The translations under genes and the position numbers were made by a program. The notes beneath the pieces are model-generated. The model worked only from the letters and a program-made list of their open reading frames with translations, did not search any database and was not told the DNA's origin. A stretch of DNA of 25,880 nucleotides from a virus, in the IMG/VR virus record IMGVR_UViG_3300025438_000122, positions 1 to 25,880 of that record; one strand, written 5' to 3'. Positions 7,407 to 12,634 of this stretch are shown one piece after another (within the stretch, counting starts at the first letter, position 1; the number at the start of each line of letters is the position of its first letter).

Positions 7407-7824
7407 TTATTGTTGCCTCTATTTTCTTAATTACTTTCTTTAAGTCATTTATTATGCAAGGTGGGCAGCTGGTCGGGGTTTTCCTTGTGCCTAAAATATC
7501 ACTGTATAGGAAATAAGCCTTTTGTAAATCTTTTGCGCTCACCCTCTCTAAACTTAGAATGTTTTTTAGAAACTCCTTGTTATCCATTAGCTCCTCCATC
7601 TCCTGTTTAGAGCTGCCCCAAATATCTAGAGGACAACTGCCGAACTTTAACTTTGTTTTGTAATCCATGAAACAACCGCAAAGCCTTTTCTTTTCGCCCT
7701 CATGTACAACCCACTCACCCACTACTGGCTTTCCACAAGTTCTAGTCTTATCCCTAAAATGAACGCAAGAACTACAGAGGCTAATTCTTTTCTGTTGTCT
7801 TTCTTTGCTAACCTTCCAGATCAT
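7396..7824 (-). CDS. Cysteine-rich, probably zinc-binding protein
   Basis: 142 residues. The N-terminal half holds a regular Cys pattern: CSSCVHF (17-20), RTCGKP, RLCGCF and FGSCPLDIW, enough for one or two zinc sites. The C-terminal half is helical (MEELMDNKEFLKNIL, LQKAYFLYSDIL) and ends with CPPC and a Lys/Ile helix. I recognise the Cys layout from Bacteroidota phage hypotheticals but no function. It overlaps the sigma-like gene by 17 bases, so the two are translated together and may act together, for example in transcription. Confidence 0.7.
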   Translation of the reverse strand: MIWKVSKERQQKRISLCSSCVHFRDKTRTCGKPVVGEWVVHEGEKKRLCGCFMDYKTKLKFGSCPLDIWGSSKQEMEELMDNKEFLKNILSLERVSAKDLQKAYFLYSDILGTRKTPTSCPPCIINDLKKVIKKIEATINEN

Positions 7825-8326
7825 TGTAGTGTTCTTTAATGTGGGCCTTTACTTTCTCGATTGTATTGTATAGAATTTTCCTAGATATTCCACTCTGTTC
7901 TGCAAACTTTGTAAAACTCAATCCAGAGCCTCCGAAATACACCTTGAAAACTTCTCTTTCAAAAAATGGCAGCCTTTTAATTATTAGCTCCACCTTTTCC
8001 ATTTCCACCAGGTGCATAAAGTCCAGTTCTGTTTGCTCCTCCTCTAAGTAATCAACTACCTTATTCTCGGATCTGTTCTTATTCCATCTTAATTCACTTT
8101 TGTAAAAGTTTGATCTCTTACTATAGAGCTGGAATTTCATTATTTGAATACAGTATGCCTCGGCTTTGTCCTCTTTGTCTAACCTATCCAATAGTTCCTT
8201 GTCTTTCTTTAGCAAGATCAAAAACAACTCCTGTACTAATTCCTCTCCTACCTCTACACTTTTAGCTAATCCAATAGCTACTGACCTATAAAATTGATAT
8301 TTACCCTCATACCTTTTAAAGCTCAT
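7808..8326 (-). CDS. Sigma-70-like phage transcription regulator
   Basis: 172 residues. Residues about 20-75 resemble sigma region 2 (VEVGEELVQELFLILLKK, then KAEAYCIQIMKFQLYSKRSN), and about 112-165 a region 4 helix-turn-helix: LIIKRLPFFEREVFKVYF, then LSFTKFAEQSGISRKILYNT. An acidic linker (VDYLEEEQTELDF) separates them. Such sigma-like proteins often sit before the late genes of Bacteroidota phages and likely switch on terminase and structural transcription. A TACTTTTG box lies 7 bases upstream of the start, so it may be expressed from its own near-leaderless promoter. It could also be a non-sigma HTH regulator. Confidence 0.7.
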   Translation of the reverse strand: MSFKRYEGKYQFYRSVAIGLAKSVEVGEELVQELFLILLKKDKELLDRLDKEDKAEAYCIQIMKFQLYSKRSNFYKSELRWNKNRSENKVVDYLEEEQTELDFMHLVEMEKVELIIKRLPFFEREVFKVYFGGSGLSFTKFAEQSGISRKILYNTIEKVKAHIKEHYNDLEG

Positions 8327-8332
8327 TATTTA

Positions 8333-8340
8333 CAAAAGTA
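8333..8340 (-). promoter_or_regulatory. Candidate -7 promoter box for the sigma-like gene
   Basis: The minus strand reads TACTTTTG, matching the Bacteroidota -7 consensus TAnnTTTG. No clear TTTG is seen at -33. The transcript would start almost at the ATG at 8326, giving a very short leader. Confidence 0.4.
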
Positions 8341-8352
8341 GAACATTATCTT

Positions 8353-8360
8353 TATATTTG
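8353..8360 (+). promoter_or_regulatory. Candidate plus-strand promoter box
   Basis: TATATTTG on the plus strand matches TAnnTTTG. The only thing downstream before a canonical plus-strand terminator at 8388-8437 is about 25 bases of leader, so it would make a small RNA of roughly 70 nucleotides. No clear -33 box. Confidence 0.3.
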
Positions 8361-8387
8361 CAGAAGTTTGTAATTTTTATTGGTTAG

Positions 8388-8437
8388 GGGTGGGCTGAGC
8401 TTTTTTAGGAATAAATTAAGTTGGCCCACCCTTTTTT
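8388..8437 (+). terminator. Rho-independent terminator hairpin (plus-strand polarity)
   Basis: GGGTGGGC (8388-8395) pairs perfectly with GCCCACCC (8424-8431), followed by TTTTTT (8432-8437). The loop is 28 bases. The T tract is on the plus strand; on the minus strand the hairpin follows the stop of the winged-helix gene but lacks a T tract after it, so it may still slow minus-strand transcription. Confidence 0.6.
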
Positions 8438-8441
8438 CATT

Positions 8442-8831
8442 CTAATAAAGTTCTGTGTATTGTGCCTCCATTGCCTCCATCACTATCGACTGGCTTTTAA
8501 TCCTTTCGTCTAAGCTAATTATACACCTCAGAAACTCCTCCTTTGTTTCGGCTACGAAATAGCCTTGTGAGTTGGCGCATAATCCTTTTATGGATCCAAT
8601 CACTCTAATGGCTCCAATCACTTTCCTAAGCCTTGCCGCTGAAATTATATTTTTGCATCCAGCACCAATACCAGGGTGAAGCAGAAAATTTATATTATCT
8701 AGGATTATGTGGTTTGGTGTGGCCTTTCCTTTGCCTATTTTAGTTTTTAGCATATCCACCACTAAAGGCATTATAACTCGGGTTTCAAAACCGCTAATTT
8801 CTTTTGTAATCTGTTCAAAGTTCGTAATCAT
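8442..8831 (-). CDS. Winged-helix-like regulatory or replication protein
   Basis: 129 residues. An N-terminal segment (about 1-35) precedes ATPNHIILDNINFLLHPGIG, then a likely winged helix: AARLRKVIGAIRVIGSIKGL (about 66-85), CANSQGYFVAETKEEFLRCI (about 86-105) and a closing helix SLDERIKSQSIVMEAM. The pattern LRk.I..IR..G.I..L.as..GYyv....ee....i.SL..R resembles small winged-helix proteins beside replication genes in Bacteroidota phages. DNA binding is therefore likely, with the target unknown. It is the last gene after the palindrome block and is followed by a hairpin at 8388-8437. Confidence 0.65.
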   Translation of the reverse strand: MITNFEQITKEISGFETRVIMPLVVDMLKTKIGKGKATPNHIILDNINFLLHPGIGAGCKNIISAARLRKVIGAIRVIGSIKGLCANSQGYFVAETKEEFLRCIISLDERIKSQSIVMEAMEAQYTELY

Positions 8832-8858
8832 TATTTTGTTTTTAATTGGTTAAAATTT

Positions 8859-8917
8859 TAACGATGTATAAAATAAACCCTAATGGGTCGTTTACACTTA
8901 ATTTTATACAGGTGTTG
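8859..8917 (-). repeat. attC-like palindrome 8
   Basis: Plus strand: TAACG (8859-8863), TGTATAAAATAAA (8865-8877), loop, TTAATTTTATACA (8898-8910), then GTTG (8914-8917). The arms pair at 12 of 13 positions. It is nearly a copy of the palindrome at 11003-11060, including the flank toward the next gene (CGTTAAAATTTTAA on the minus strand). Confidence 0.7.
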
Positions 8918-9031
8918 TAACACAATAAGATTATCCCACCAACTTTTCGGGAGGTGGAACGCTTCACCGTCTGCCATATGATAGACTGTAAGGAGTCGAA
9001 CCCTACTCGCATAATCTTAAAGTGTACAACA
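8913..9031 (-). repeat. Large multi-arm structured element, cloverleaf-like
   Basis: The outer stem pairs TGTTGTA (8913-8919) with TACAACA (9025-9031), CAC (8921-8923) with GTG (9022-9024) and TAAGATTAT (8926-8934) with ATAATCTTA (9011-9019), leaving one bulged A at 8920. Inside are CCACC/GGTGG (8936-8940/8953-8957), GTCT/AGAC (8969-8972/8983-8986) and a 6-bp stem at 8988-9006. On the minus strand that last arm has the 7-base loop TTCGACT, like a tRNA T-loop. It is not a normal tRNA on either strand. It could be an RNA, a tRNA relic or a long attC-like site. Confidence 0.5.
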
Positions 9032-9049
9032 TTATTTAAAAATCATTAA

Positions 9050-9072
9050 AACGCTTTTTACATTTAGCGTTA
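9050..9072 (-). repeat. Small hairpin at the 3' end of the 65-residue gene
   Basis: AACGCT (9050-9055) pairs with AGCGTT (9066-9071). The GTTA at 9069-9072 carries the TAA stop of the adjacent gene on the minus strand, as in the larger attC-like sites. It may be the outer box of a composite site with the element at 8913-9031. Confidence 0.45.
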
Positions 9073-9267
9073 TACACAATTAAGCTCTGTTATCTTAACG
9101 TTAATCCAATAAGGTACATCGTAATCAATATTTTCATCTACACATAAACCTTCTTCGTCCCAATTCCAAAAGGGGTTAGCTATAATACAAGAACCATCAT
9201 TGTTAAGTGTTTCTATATGAGTTTCTTTATTTTCGTAATTTACTTTTTGTCCTTCTTTAAAGTTCAT
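9070..9267 (-). CDS. Cassette gene: 65-residue acidic protein
   Basis: Start chosen at ATG 9265-9267 (MNFKEGQKVNYENKETH) after an A-rich leader; a longer reading would run through the attC-like site. The protein begins like a small beta-barrel (FKEGQKVNYENKETHIETL, then DGSCIIANPFW) and is rich in Asp, Glu and Trp. I do not recognise it. Its TAA stop lies inside the TAACGC box of the following hairpin. Base use is AT-rich, unlike the GAGG/CTC-rich packaging genes, which fits a gene acquired with its palindrome. Confidence 0.65.
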   Translation of the reverse strand: MNFKEGQKVNYENKETHIETLNNDGSCIIANPFWNWDEEGLCVDENIDYDVPYWINVKITELNCV

Positions 9268-9292
9268 TTTATTTAAATTTAAAAGTGTATAA

Positions 9293-9336
9293 TAACGTGT
9301 ATAGCACATTAAAACGATGCCATACACAAACCGTTG
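9293..9336 (-). repeat. attC-like palindrome 6 (short)
   Basis: Plus strand: TAAC (9293-9296), GTGTATAGCA (9297-9306), an 11-base loop, TGCCATACAC (9318-9327), then GTTG (9333-9336). The arms pair 9 of 10, with the exception forming G-T on the minus strand. It separates the 69- and 65-residue genes. Confidence 0.6.
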
Positions 9337-9346
9337 TATGCAATGG

Positions 9347-9556
9347 CTAAATCATTACATTTCTAACATACTTCCCGCAAGAAGGGCAGTTATTTACTCG
9401 GTACATATTTTCATCTGAATGACCTTTTATGTACGGCATACACTTAGTTCCATCTTCAAGTTTCATCCAACCTAAGTTCATTTTTTCTAACACGCCACAG
9501 CATACAACATTATGTATAGTGCATGGCTTTTCTATTGTTTTGTCAGTATTTTCCAT
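9347..9556 (-). CDS. Cassette gene: small zinc-ribbon-like protein
   Basis: 69 residues from ATG 9554-9556 (MENTDKTIEKP); an upstream in-frame TTG at 9562 is less likely. The C-terminus NNCPSCGKYVRNVMI has a CPSCGK knuckle, and the first half offers CTIHNVVCCGV, so a two-knuckle zinc site is plausible. The body (LGWMKLEDGTKCMPYIKG) looks like a short strand pair. The function is unknown. It stands alone between two attC-like palindromes and has the AT-rich composition of its neighbours there. Confidence 0.65.
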   Translation of the reverse strand: MENTDKTIEKPCTIHNVVCCGVLEKMNLGWMKLEDGTKCMPYIKGHSDENMYRVNNCPSCGKYVRNVMI

Positions 9557-9605
9557 AATCAAATTTTTACCAGTTTATTAAATTAGTGGCGTTTATTAGG
9601 TATTC

Positions 9606-9663
9606 TAACGTAGTATAAAGTTAACCTTTCAGGTCGCTAACGCTTAACTTTATACGGTCGTTA
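9606..9663 (-). repeat. attC-like palindrome 5
   Basis: Plus strand: TAACG (9606-9610), GTATAAAGTTAA (9613-9624), loop, TTAACTTTATAC (9644-9655), CGTTA (9659-9663). The inner arms are a perfect 12 bp, the outer boxes a perfect 5 bp, and the spacers (TA against GGT) do not pair: the clearest attC layout in the array. The loop contains GCTAACGC, shared with the site at 11003-11060. Confidence 0.7.
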
Positions 9664-9672
9664 TATGCTATT

Positions 9673-9849
9673 TTAAAGCCGACACTCAACTAAATGACAA
9701 AAATATACACTCACTAATCTGCCATCATACGAAAATGTAGTGTTGGTGCATTCCTGTTTAGGCTTTATTTTACCGCCACATTTTACACATTGGTGTTTTA
9801 ATCTCGGATTGACTATTTTACTCTTAAATACTTTTATATTATCGAACAT
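9673..9849 (-). CDS. Cassette gene: 58-residue CxxC protein
   Basis: ATG at 9847-9849, TAA at 9673-9675. The protein (MFDNIKVFKSKIVNPRLK, then HQCVKCGGKIKPKQECTN and GRLVSVYFCHLVECRL) has CVKCGGKIKPKQEC and a second CHLVEC pair, a compact zinc-ribbon pattern. It is basic in the first half. The start follows an A-rich leader, and the stop lies 10 bases before the next palindrome box. It is not related by eye to the other zinc protein of the array. The function is unknown; it could be nucleic-acid binding. Confidence 0.6.
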   Translation of the reverse strand: MFDNIKVFKSKIVNPRLKHQCVKCGGKIKPKQECTNTTFSYDGRLVSVYFCHLVECRL

Positions 9850-9902
9850 TTTTTATGTTTTTTATTATTAATTAAATCCTACTCCGAAAGAAAAACAGCA
9901 TA

Positions 9903-10028
9903 TAACAGCGTGTATAAAAAATGGCGGGTTCAGTGCTATTTAGAAACATTTGTGCTGATATGAACTGCATTGCTTTCAAGTTGATTTTGTTGTTAAATTC
10001 CGCCACTTCTTATACACGCCACCCGTTA
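9903..10028 (-). repeat. attC-like palindrome 4 (long)
   Basis: Plus strand: TAAC (9903-9906), GCGTGTATAAAAAATGGCGG (9908-9927), a 72-base loop, CCGCCACTTCTTATACACGC (10000-10019), then GTTA (10025-10028). The arms pair 18 of 20, and both exceptions become G-T on the minus strand. The GTTA contains the stop codon of the 51-residue gene. Palindromes with GCGTGTATAA and GGCGG arms are, from memory, frequent between genes in flavobacterial chromosomes. Confidence 0.7.
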
Positions 10029-10181
10029 TGGTACATTTAACTCAACTACACTTATAACATAAAGTGTAGGGTTTCTACCATAAAATATTGTCATTGCGTT
10101 TTCTCTACTTGTTGCTGTTATTTCTTCAATTTCTGGTGAAGATTTTATTGTTCTTGTGAATTTCACTTTAAAACGTACCAT
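10026..10181 (-). CDS. Cassette gene: 51-residue basic protein
   Basis: The ATG (10179-10181) overlaps the GTTATG box of the upstream palindrome on the minus strand, and the TAA (10026-10028) overlaps the TAACG box of the downstream one, so the coding sequence runs exactly box to box. The protein (MVRFKVKFTRTIKSSPEIEE, then ITATSRENAMTIFYGRNPTLYV) looks like a small alpha/beta fold: a basic strand, a helix containing EEITATSRENAMTIF, and a strand LYVISVVELN. Proteins of this shape are common as single small cassettes in Bacteroidota. The function is unknown. Confidence 0.65.
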   Translation of the reverse strand: MVRFKVKFTRTIKSSPEIEEITATSRENAMTIFYGRNPTLYVISVVELNVP

Positions 10182-10267
10182 AACAAAAGCTAAAATTAAT
10201 AGCCTATAAAGGCTGTGATTAAATTGATTAGTTCATTACTTAGGCTACTAATCTTAGCCAAACGTTA
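10181..10267 (-). repeat. attC-like palindrome 3
   Basis: Plus strand: TAAC (10181-10184), GCTAAAATTAATAGCCT (10189-10205), loop, AGGCTACTAATCTTAGC (10242-10258), GTTA (10264-10267) continuing as GTTAGGT, which fits the attC core GTTRRRY fully. The spacers (AAAA and CAAAC) do not pair. Two exceptions in the 17-bp arms become G-T on the minus strand. The stop of the helicase-loader gene lies in the GTTA. Confidence 0.7.
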
Positions 10268-10984
10268 GGTTCTAAAAGATTCTCCTTTAAACTGTACTAT
10301 ATTAAACATTGAGAATATCCTATCATAAACTCGGGGCCCGTACTTGGCAGAGAACTCATATATCCCAGCCTCCAAACTACCCTCCTCCTTTGGATCGTAG
10401 TTACAAGTGAGGTGAGTGAGTGCCTGGTTGCTGTATCTCTTTTCTAAAATATCTTTGAATAAATTAATCTTTCCGTAATTGCTGGCATCTCTTTCCGTTT
10501 TCAAATCGTCAAAGTATTTCGCCTTGGCCTTGAACCCGTTGAAAGTTCCTTTAATATACTTTTTATTAAACACTTCTTTATCTGAGGGACTACTACAGGC
10601 TTCAAACTCATCTACTATACCCATGGCGTGATAACTCATAAAACTCTTATCGCATCCATTTAGGGCCAACTGGAGGGCTGCCATGTAGGAACTCTTACCA
10701 GTTCCATAGGTTCCAATAATTAACAAGCCCTTTTCAAAGCTGGGAGTATTCTTTGAGCTCCAGAGGTTCTCACAATCAAAAAATCTTTTATCTTCTGAGA
10801 AATAGAAAATTAAAGTCTTTAGGTTATTAATGGCCTCTGGGGTTTCCTTAAACTCCTGGAGAGGGTTAAGCTGTTTCCAGAAGTATCTGAACCTCCTCCA
10901 TAACTCTTTATCTGTAAATTGTATTTTAGGATCTTGAAATTTAAGCTCCTCTTTTCTTTTGGTGTTTATTTCTGAAATTTTCAT
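10265..10984 (-). CDS. DnaC/IstB-like AAA+ ATPase, probable helicase loader
   Basis: 239 residues. Walker A is GTYGTGKSS (91-99) and Walker B YFDDLKTERD (157-166), very close to the FIDDLGTE of DnaC. It is followed by YGKINLFKDILEKRYSN (170-186), a sensor THLTCNYDP (190-198), and GPRVYDRIFSMF (217-228), which carries the likely arginine finger. This is the family that loads replicative helicase onto the phage origin. An N-terminal helical part (1-60) may contact the helicase. It is flanked by attC-like sites on both sides and its TAA stop is inside one, yet its CTC/GAGG-rich base use looks like the phage genes rather than the small AT-rich cassettes. Confidence 0.85.
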   Translation of the reverse strand: MKISEINTKRKEELKFQDPKIQFTDKELWRRFRYFWKQLNPLQEFKETPEAINNLKTLIFYFSEDKRFFDCENLWSSKNTPSFEKGLLIIGTYGTGKSSYMAALQLALNGCDKSFMSYHAMGIVDEFEACSSPSDKEVFNKKYIKGTFNGFKAKAKYFDDLKTERDASNYGKINLFKDILEKRYSNQALTHLTCNYDPKEEGSLEAGIYEFSAKYGPRVYDRIFSMFNIVQFKGESFRT

Positions 10985-11002
10985 TGGTTTGGTTTAAAAT
11001 TT

Positions 11003-11060
11003 TAACGAAGTATAAAATTAACACTTCGTGTCGCTAACGCTTAACTTTATACAGGTGTTA
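11003..11060 (-). repeat. attC-like palindrome 2
   Basis: Plus strand: TAACG (11003-11007), GTATAAAATTAA (11010-11021), loop, TTAACTTTATAC (11041-11052), GTTA (11057-11060) continuing as GTTAGGG. The arms pair 11 of 12, the exception being G-T on the minus strand. The core and the loop GCTAACGC are shared with the site at 9606-9663, and the outer flank with the site at 8859-8917. Confidence 0.7.
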
Positions 11061-11069
11061 GGGCAAATA

Positions 11070-11495
11070 CTACGATATTGCATTTTCATAAACATTACCA
11101 CTAACCTTGAATCTAAAGTCTTTTAAATCTTTACCTAAATACCAACCCTCTTTTTTGTTTTGAGAAAAAGTATTGTCTAACTTCCAACAACCTTCTTTTC
11201 CACACCAATAAACTTGCTGTTTAGTATCTTCTAACTTAACATTTTCTTCAAGAGTTACATCTACATCAATTAAAGTATCTCCCTCGTAAACTTCTACACC
11301 ATTACAATCTTTAAAACCTGTAAATTGGCTTAATGTTTTTACATCTATAATAAATTCAGAAACACTTGATAAATCTTCTTTATCTTCTAAACCGATAATT
11401 ATATCTTGATTATTGAAATCGTGATTATTAAAATAGTGTCCGTAAACAAAAATATTATTGCTTTTTGCTCTAAATTTTATTTCTCTATTTTCCAT
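11070..11495 (-). CDS. YopX family protein
   Basis: 141 residues. It begins with REIKFRAKSNNIFVYGHYF, the family start (rEIKFRaw....m..G), has a central QFTGFKDCNGVEVYEGDTL (about 57-75) and ends with FRFKVSGNVYENA (the v.GNiyENp box). YopX proteins are beta-rich phage and prophage proteins of unknown biochemical function, often among early genes. The start codon overlaps the stop of the DUF7220-like gene by 11 bases, so the two form one two-gene unit. The codon use is markedly AT-rich. The family assignment is firm, the function open. Confidence 0.88.
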   Translation of the reverse strand: MENREIKFRAKSNNIFVYGHYFNNHDFNNQDIIIGLEDKEDLSSVSEFIIDVKTLSQFTGFKDCNGVEVYEGDTLIDVDVTLEENVKLEDTKQQVYWCGKEGCWKLDNTFSQNKKEGWYLGKDLKDFRFKVSGNVYENAIS

Positions 11496-11700
11496 TTGTC
11501 TTTTTATTAAAATATCTTCTTAAAATGTAGCTTCTTGCAATGCTAATTAAAGTAAAATATAAAGTGATTATTAAATTCTTACTCGTACTACTTTCTATTC
11601 CTAAAATTGGAAATATTATAAATAAAGAGAGTAACGATATTAGATAGCCAATTGCTACATTAGTTAAACTCTCTAAAAAGGATTGTTTTTTTGTTTGCAT
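11485..11700 (-). CDS. DUF7220-like membrane protein
   Basis: 71 residues from ATG 11698-11700 (MQTKKQSFLESLTNVAIGYL); a longer reading from 11763 would be translated out of the attC-like site and is rejected. Two membrane segments are evident: NVAIGYLISLLSLFIIFPIL and NLIITLYFTLISIARSYILR. The layout (k.s..EsltN..iGy......l...P..g, then tl.ft..SiaRSy.lRR.Fn) matches small DUF7220-type proteins of phages, here from memory. Inner-membrane location is expected; the function is unknown. It shares one cassette with the YopX gene. Confidence 0.75.
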   Translation of the reverse strand: MQTKKQSFLESLTNVAIGYLISLLSLFIIFPILGIESSTSKNLIITLYFTLISIARSYILRRYFNKKTNGK

Positions 11701-11725
11701 ATTCGTTTTTAATTTAACCGTACTT

Positions 11726-11783
11726 GCCCTAACACTATATATAATTAATGGCAAAAAAGCCACTAACCATATACAACACGTTA
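11726..11783 (-). repeat. attC-like palindrome 1 (first in transcription order)
   Basis: Plus strand: CCCTAAC (11727-11733), inner arm 11735-11752, AAAAAA loop, inner arm 11759-11774, CGTTA (11779-11783). At least 15 bp form on the minus strand, including three G-T pairs that would be A-C mismatches on the plus strand. The stop of the DUF6291-like gene (11781-11783) is inside the box. Confidence 0.65.
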
Positions 11784-12422
11784 TCTCATTAAAGGGTTTC
11801 GGGTTGTTTGTTGATTATCGTAATTCCCTTCTATTATCTTGACGAAATTAGAGGAATTAATTACCCAGTCAAAGTTGGCTTTCCAATTACTGTCATTTTC
11901 ACCTTGTAAAAATTCTGAATCTTTTACTTTTTTGAATGCATTACTCAACTCCTCTCTGCCATGTTCTTTTATTCTAATTTTTAGATGCTTTTTCCTTTCG
12001 GTGTTTAGAGCTTTTAACTTTGAAAGTTTCCATGTAAAGGAATTCCACTCTGAGATTATATCTTTATAATCTACATTAACATTAACATTATCATTAACAT
12101 TAACATTAACATTAACAGTTGACGTAGGTTTAACCTTGGTTAACGTAGGTTCAACCTTGTTGCTAGCCCTTGCCTCTGCTGACTTTTTACCCATGTTACT
12201 ATAGCTTTTTAGCTGTTTATCCCACTTTAAGAGGTCAGCTTTAAGCATAGGTTTCATGTGTCCAAAAGCCATTTTAACCAGAAGATTTTTACTCTCTGGG
12301 TTTTCATTATTCACATAGGCCAGAATATGCTTTAAGAGCTCACCAGCATCTTCATTTGGCATCTCCTTAATCATATTACTCCAATCTGAATAAAAAATAA
12401 ATGTTTTCTTTCCTGTGGCCAT
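11781..12422 (-). CDS. DUF6291-like replication protein
   Basis: 213 residues. The N-terminal 90 residues (FIFYSDWSNMIKEMPNEDAG, LLKHILAYVNNENPES, AFGHMKPMLKADLLKWDKQ, MGKKSAEARASNK) follow the DUF6291 pattern of Bacteroidota phage proteins, usually placed with the helicase loader. A linker has a run of VN dipeptides (VNVNVNVNDNVNVNVD), then a helical C-terminal domain (WNSFTWKLSKLKALNTERKK, SNWKANFDWVINSSNFVKI) resembling the C-terminal tail of DnaD-like initiators. It probably starts replication with the loader at 10265. It is coupled to the gene upstream (TAATG). Its stop marks the border where the palindrome array begins. Confidence 0.75.
   Translation of the reverse strand: MATGKKTFIFYSDWSNMIKEMPNEDAGELLKHILAYVNNENPESKNLLVKMAFGHMKPMLKADLLKWDKQLKSYSNMGKKSAEARASNKVEPTLTKVKPTSTVNVNVNVNDNVNVNVDYKDIISEWNSFTWKLSKLKALNTERKKHLKIRIKEHGREELSNAFKKVKDSEFLQGENDSNWKANFDWVINSSNFVKIIEGNYDNQQTTRNPLMR
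12075..12159 (-). repeat. Iteron-like repeats inside the DUF6291-like gene
   Basis: Seven consecutive hexamers lie at 12075-12116 on the plus strand: six ATTAAC and one ATTATC (coding VN, DN). Directly after come two 21-base tandem units at 12118-12138 and 12139-12159 differing at two positions, each with a palindrome AGGTTnAACCT. Both arrays keep the reading frame. Their place inside a putative initiator gene recalls the lambda O origin. Confidence 0.55.
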
Positions 12423-12634
12423 TATACTTCCATTTTATTAATTTCTGTCCTGAGAGTTTTAGCCAGTTTTATGGCTGTGGATTTATCCAGAAATATCCAT
12501 GACGGTGGATATTCCGCAACTTTCATGTCTAACTCAATATAAATTCTATTAACCTTGTCTAGGTAACAAATCAATTCATGTTCCTTTGATACAGTGTCTT
12601 CTTTGCCTAAGAAGGCTATCTTTAGATTTGCCAT
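12422..12634 (-). CDS. Small protein of unknown function
   Basis: 70 residues (MANLKIAFLGKEDTVSKEHE, then CYLDKVNRIYIELDMKVAEY and PPSWIFLDKSTAIKLAKTLR). It looks like a small alpha/beta fold ending in a helix, with PPSWIFLDKSTAIKLAK reminiscent of single-domain regulators seen beside replication genes, but I recognise no family. Its stop overlaps the start of the DUF6291-like gene as TAATG. It starts about 45 bases after the terminator at 12680-12722, so it would be the first gene after that checkpoint. Confidence 0.65.
   Translation of the reverse strand: MANLKIAFLGKEDTVSKEHELICYLDKVNRIYIELDMKVAEYPPSWIFLDKSTAIKLAKTLRTEINKMEV

Larger units (their letters stand above)
8859..11783 (-). other. 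Integron-like gene cassette array (CALIN-like), no integrase seen
   Basis: Between the DUF6291-like gene and the winged-helix gene, six single genes and one gene pair alternate with imperfect palindromes. Each palindrome has short outer boxes (TAAC or close on one side, GTTA or close on the other), a short unpaired spacer, a longer inner stem of 10-20 bp and a loop, which is the R-spacer-L layout of attC sites. Inner sequences differ between sites, but three share the same GTATAAA core. Genes here do not overlap across palindromes, unlike the coupled genes on both sides. No integron integrase or attI is recognisable in the window. Alternatives are MITE-like insertions or transcript-level hairpins. 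Confidence 0.6.

Noticed and set aside
8926-9019. Functional tRNA gene (9-bp closing stem and T-arm-like sequence).
   Set aside because: On the plus strand the loop beside the acceptor is AGTCGAA, not TTCRANY; on the minus strand the T-like arm is at the wrong end. Anticodon loop size is 8 or more and no discriminator/CCA context fits.
8859-11060. MITE insertions as the main explanation for the palindromes.
   Set aside because: Arm sequences and lengths differ strongly while only the TAAC/GTTA boxes recur, and genes fit box to box. It remains the leading alternative for the three sites sharing the GTATAAA core.
8859-11783. CRISPR array.
   Set aside because: The repeats are long imperfect palindromes with differing sequences and gene-sized spacers, and no cas genes are present.
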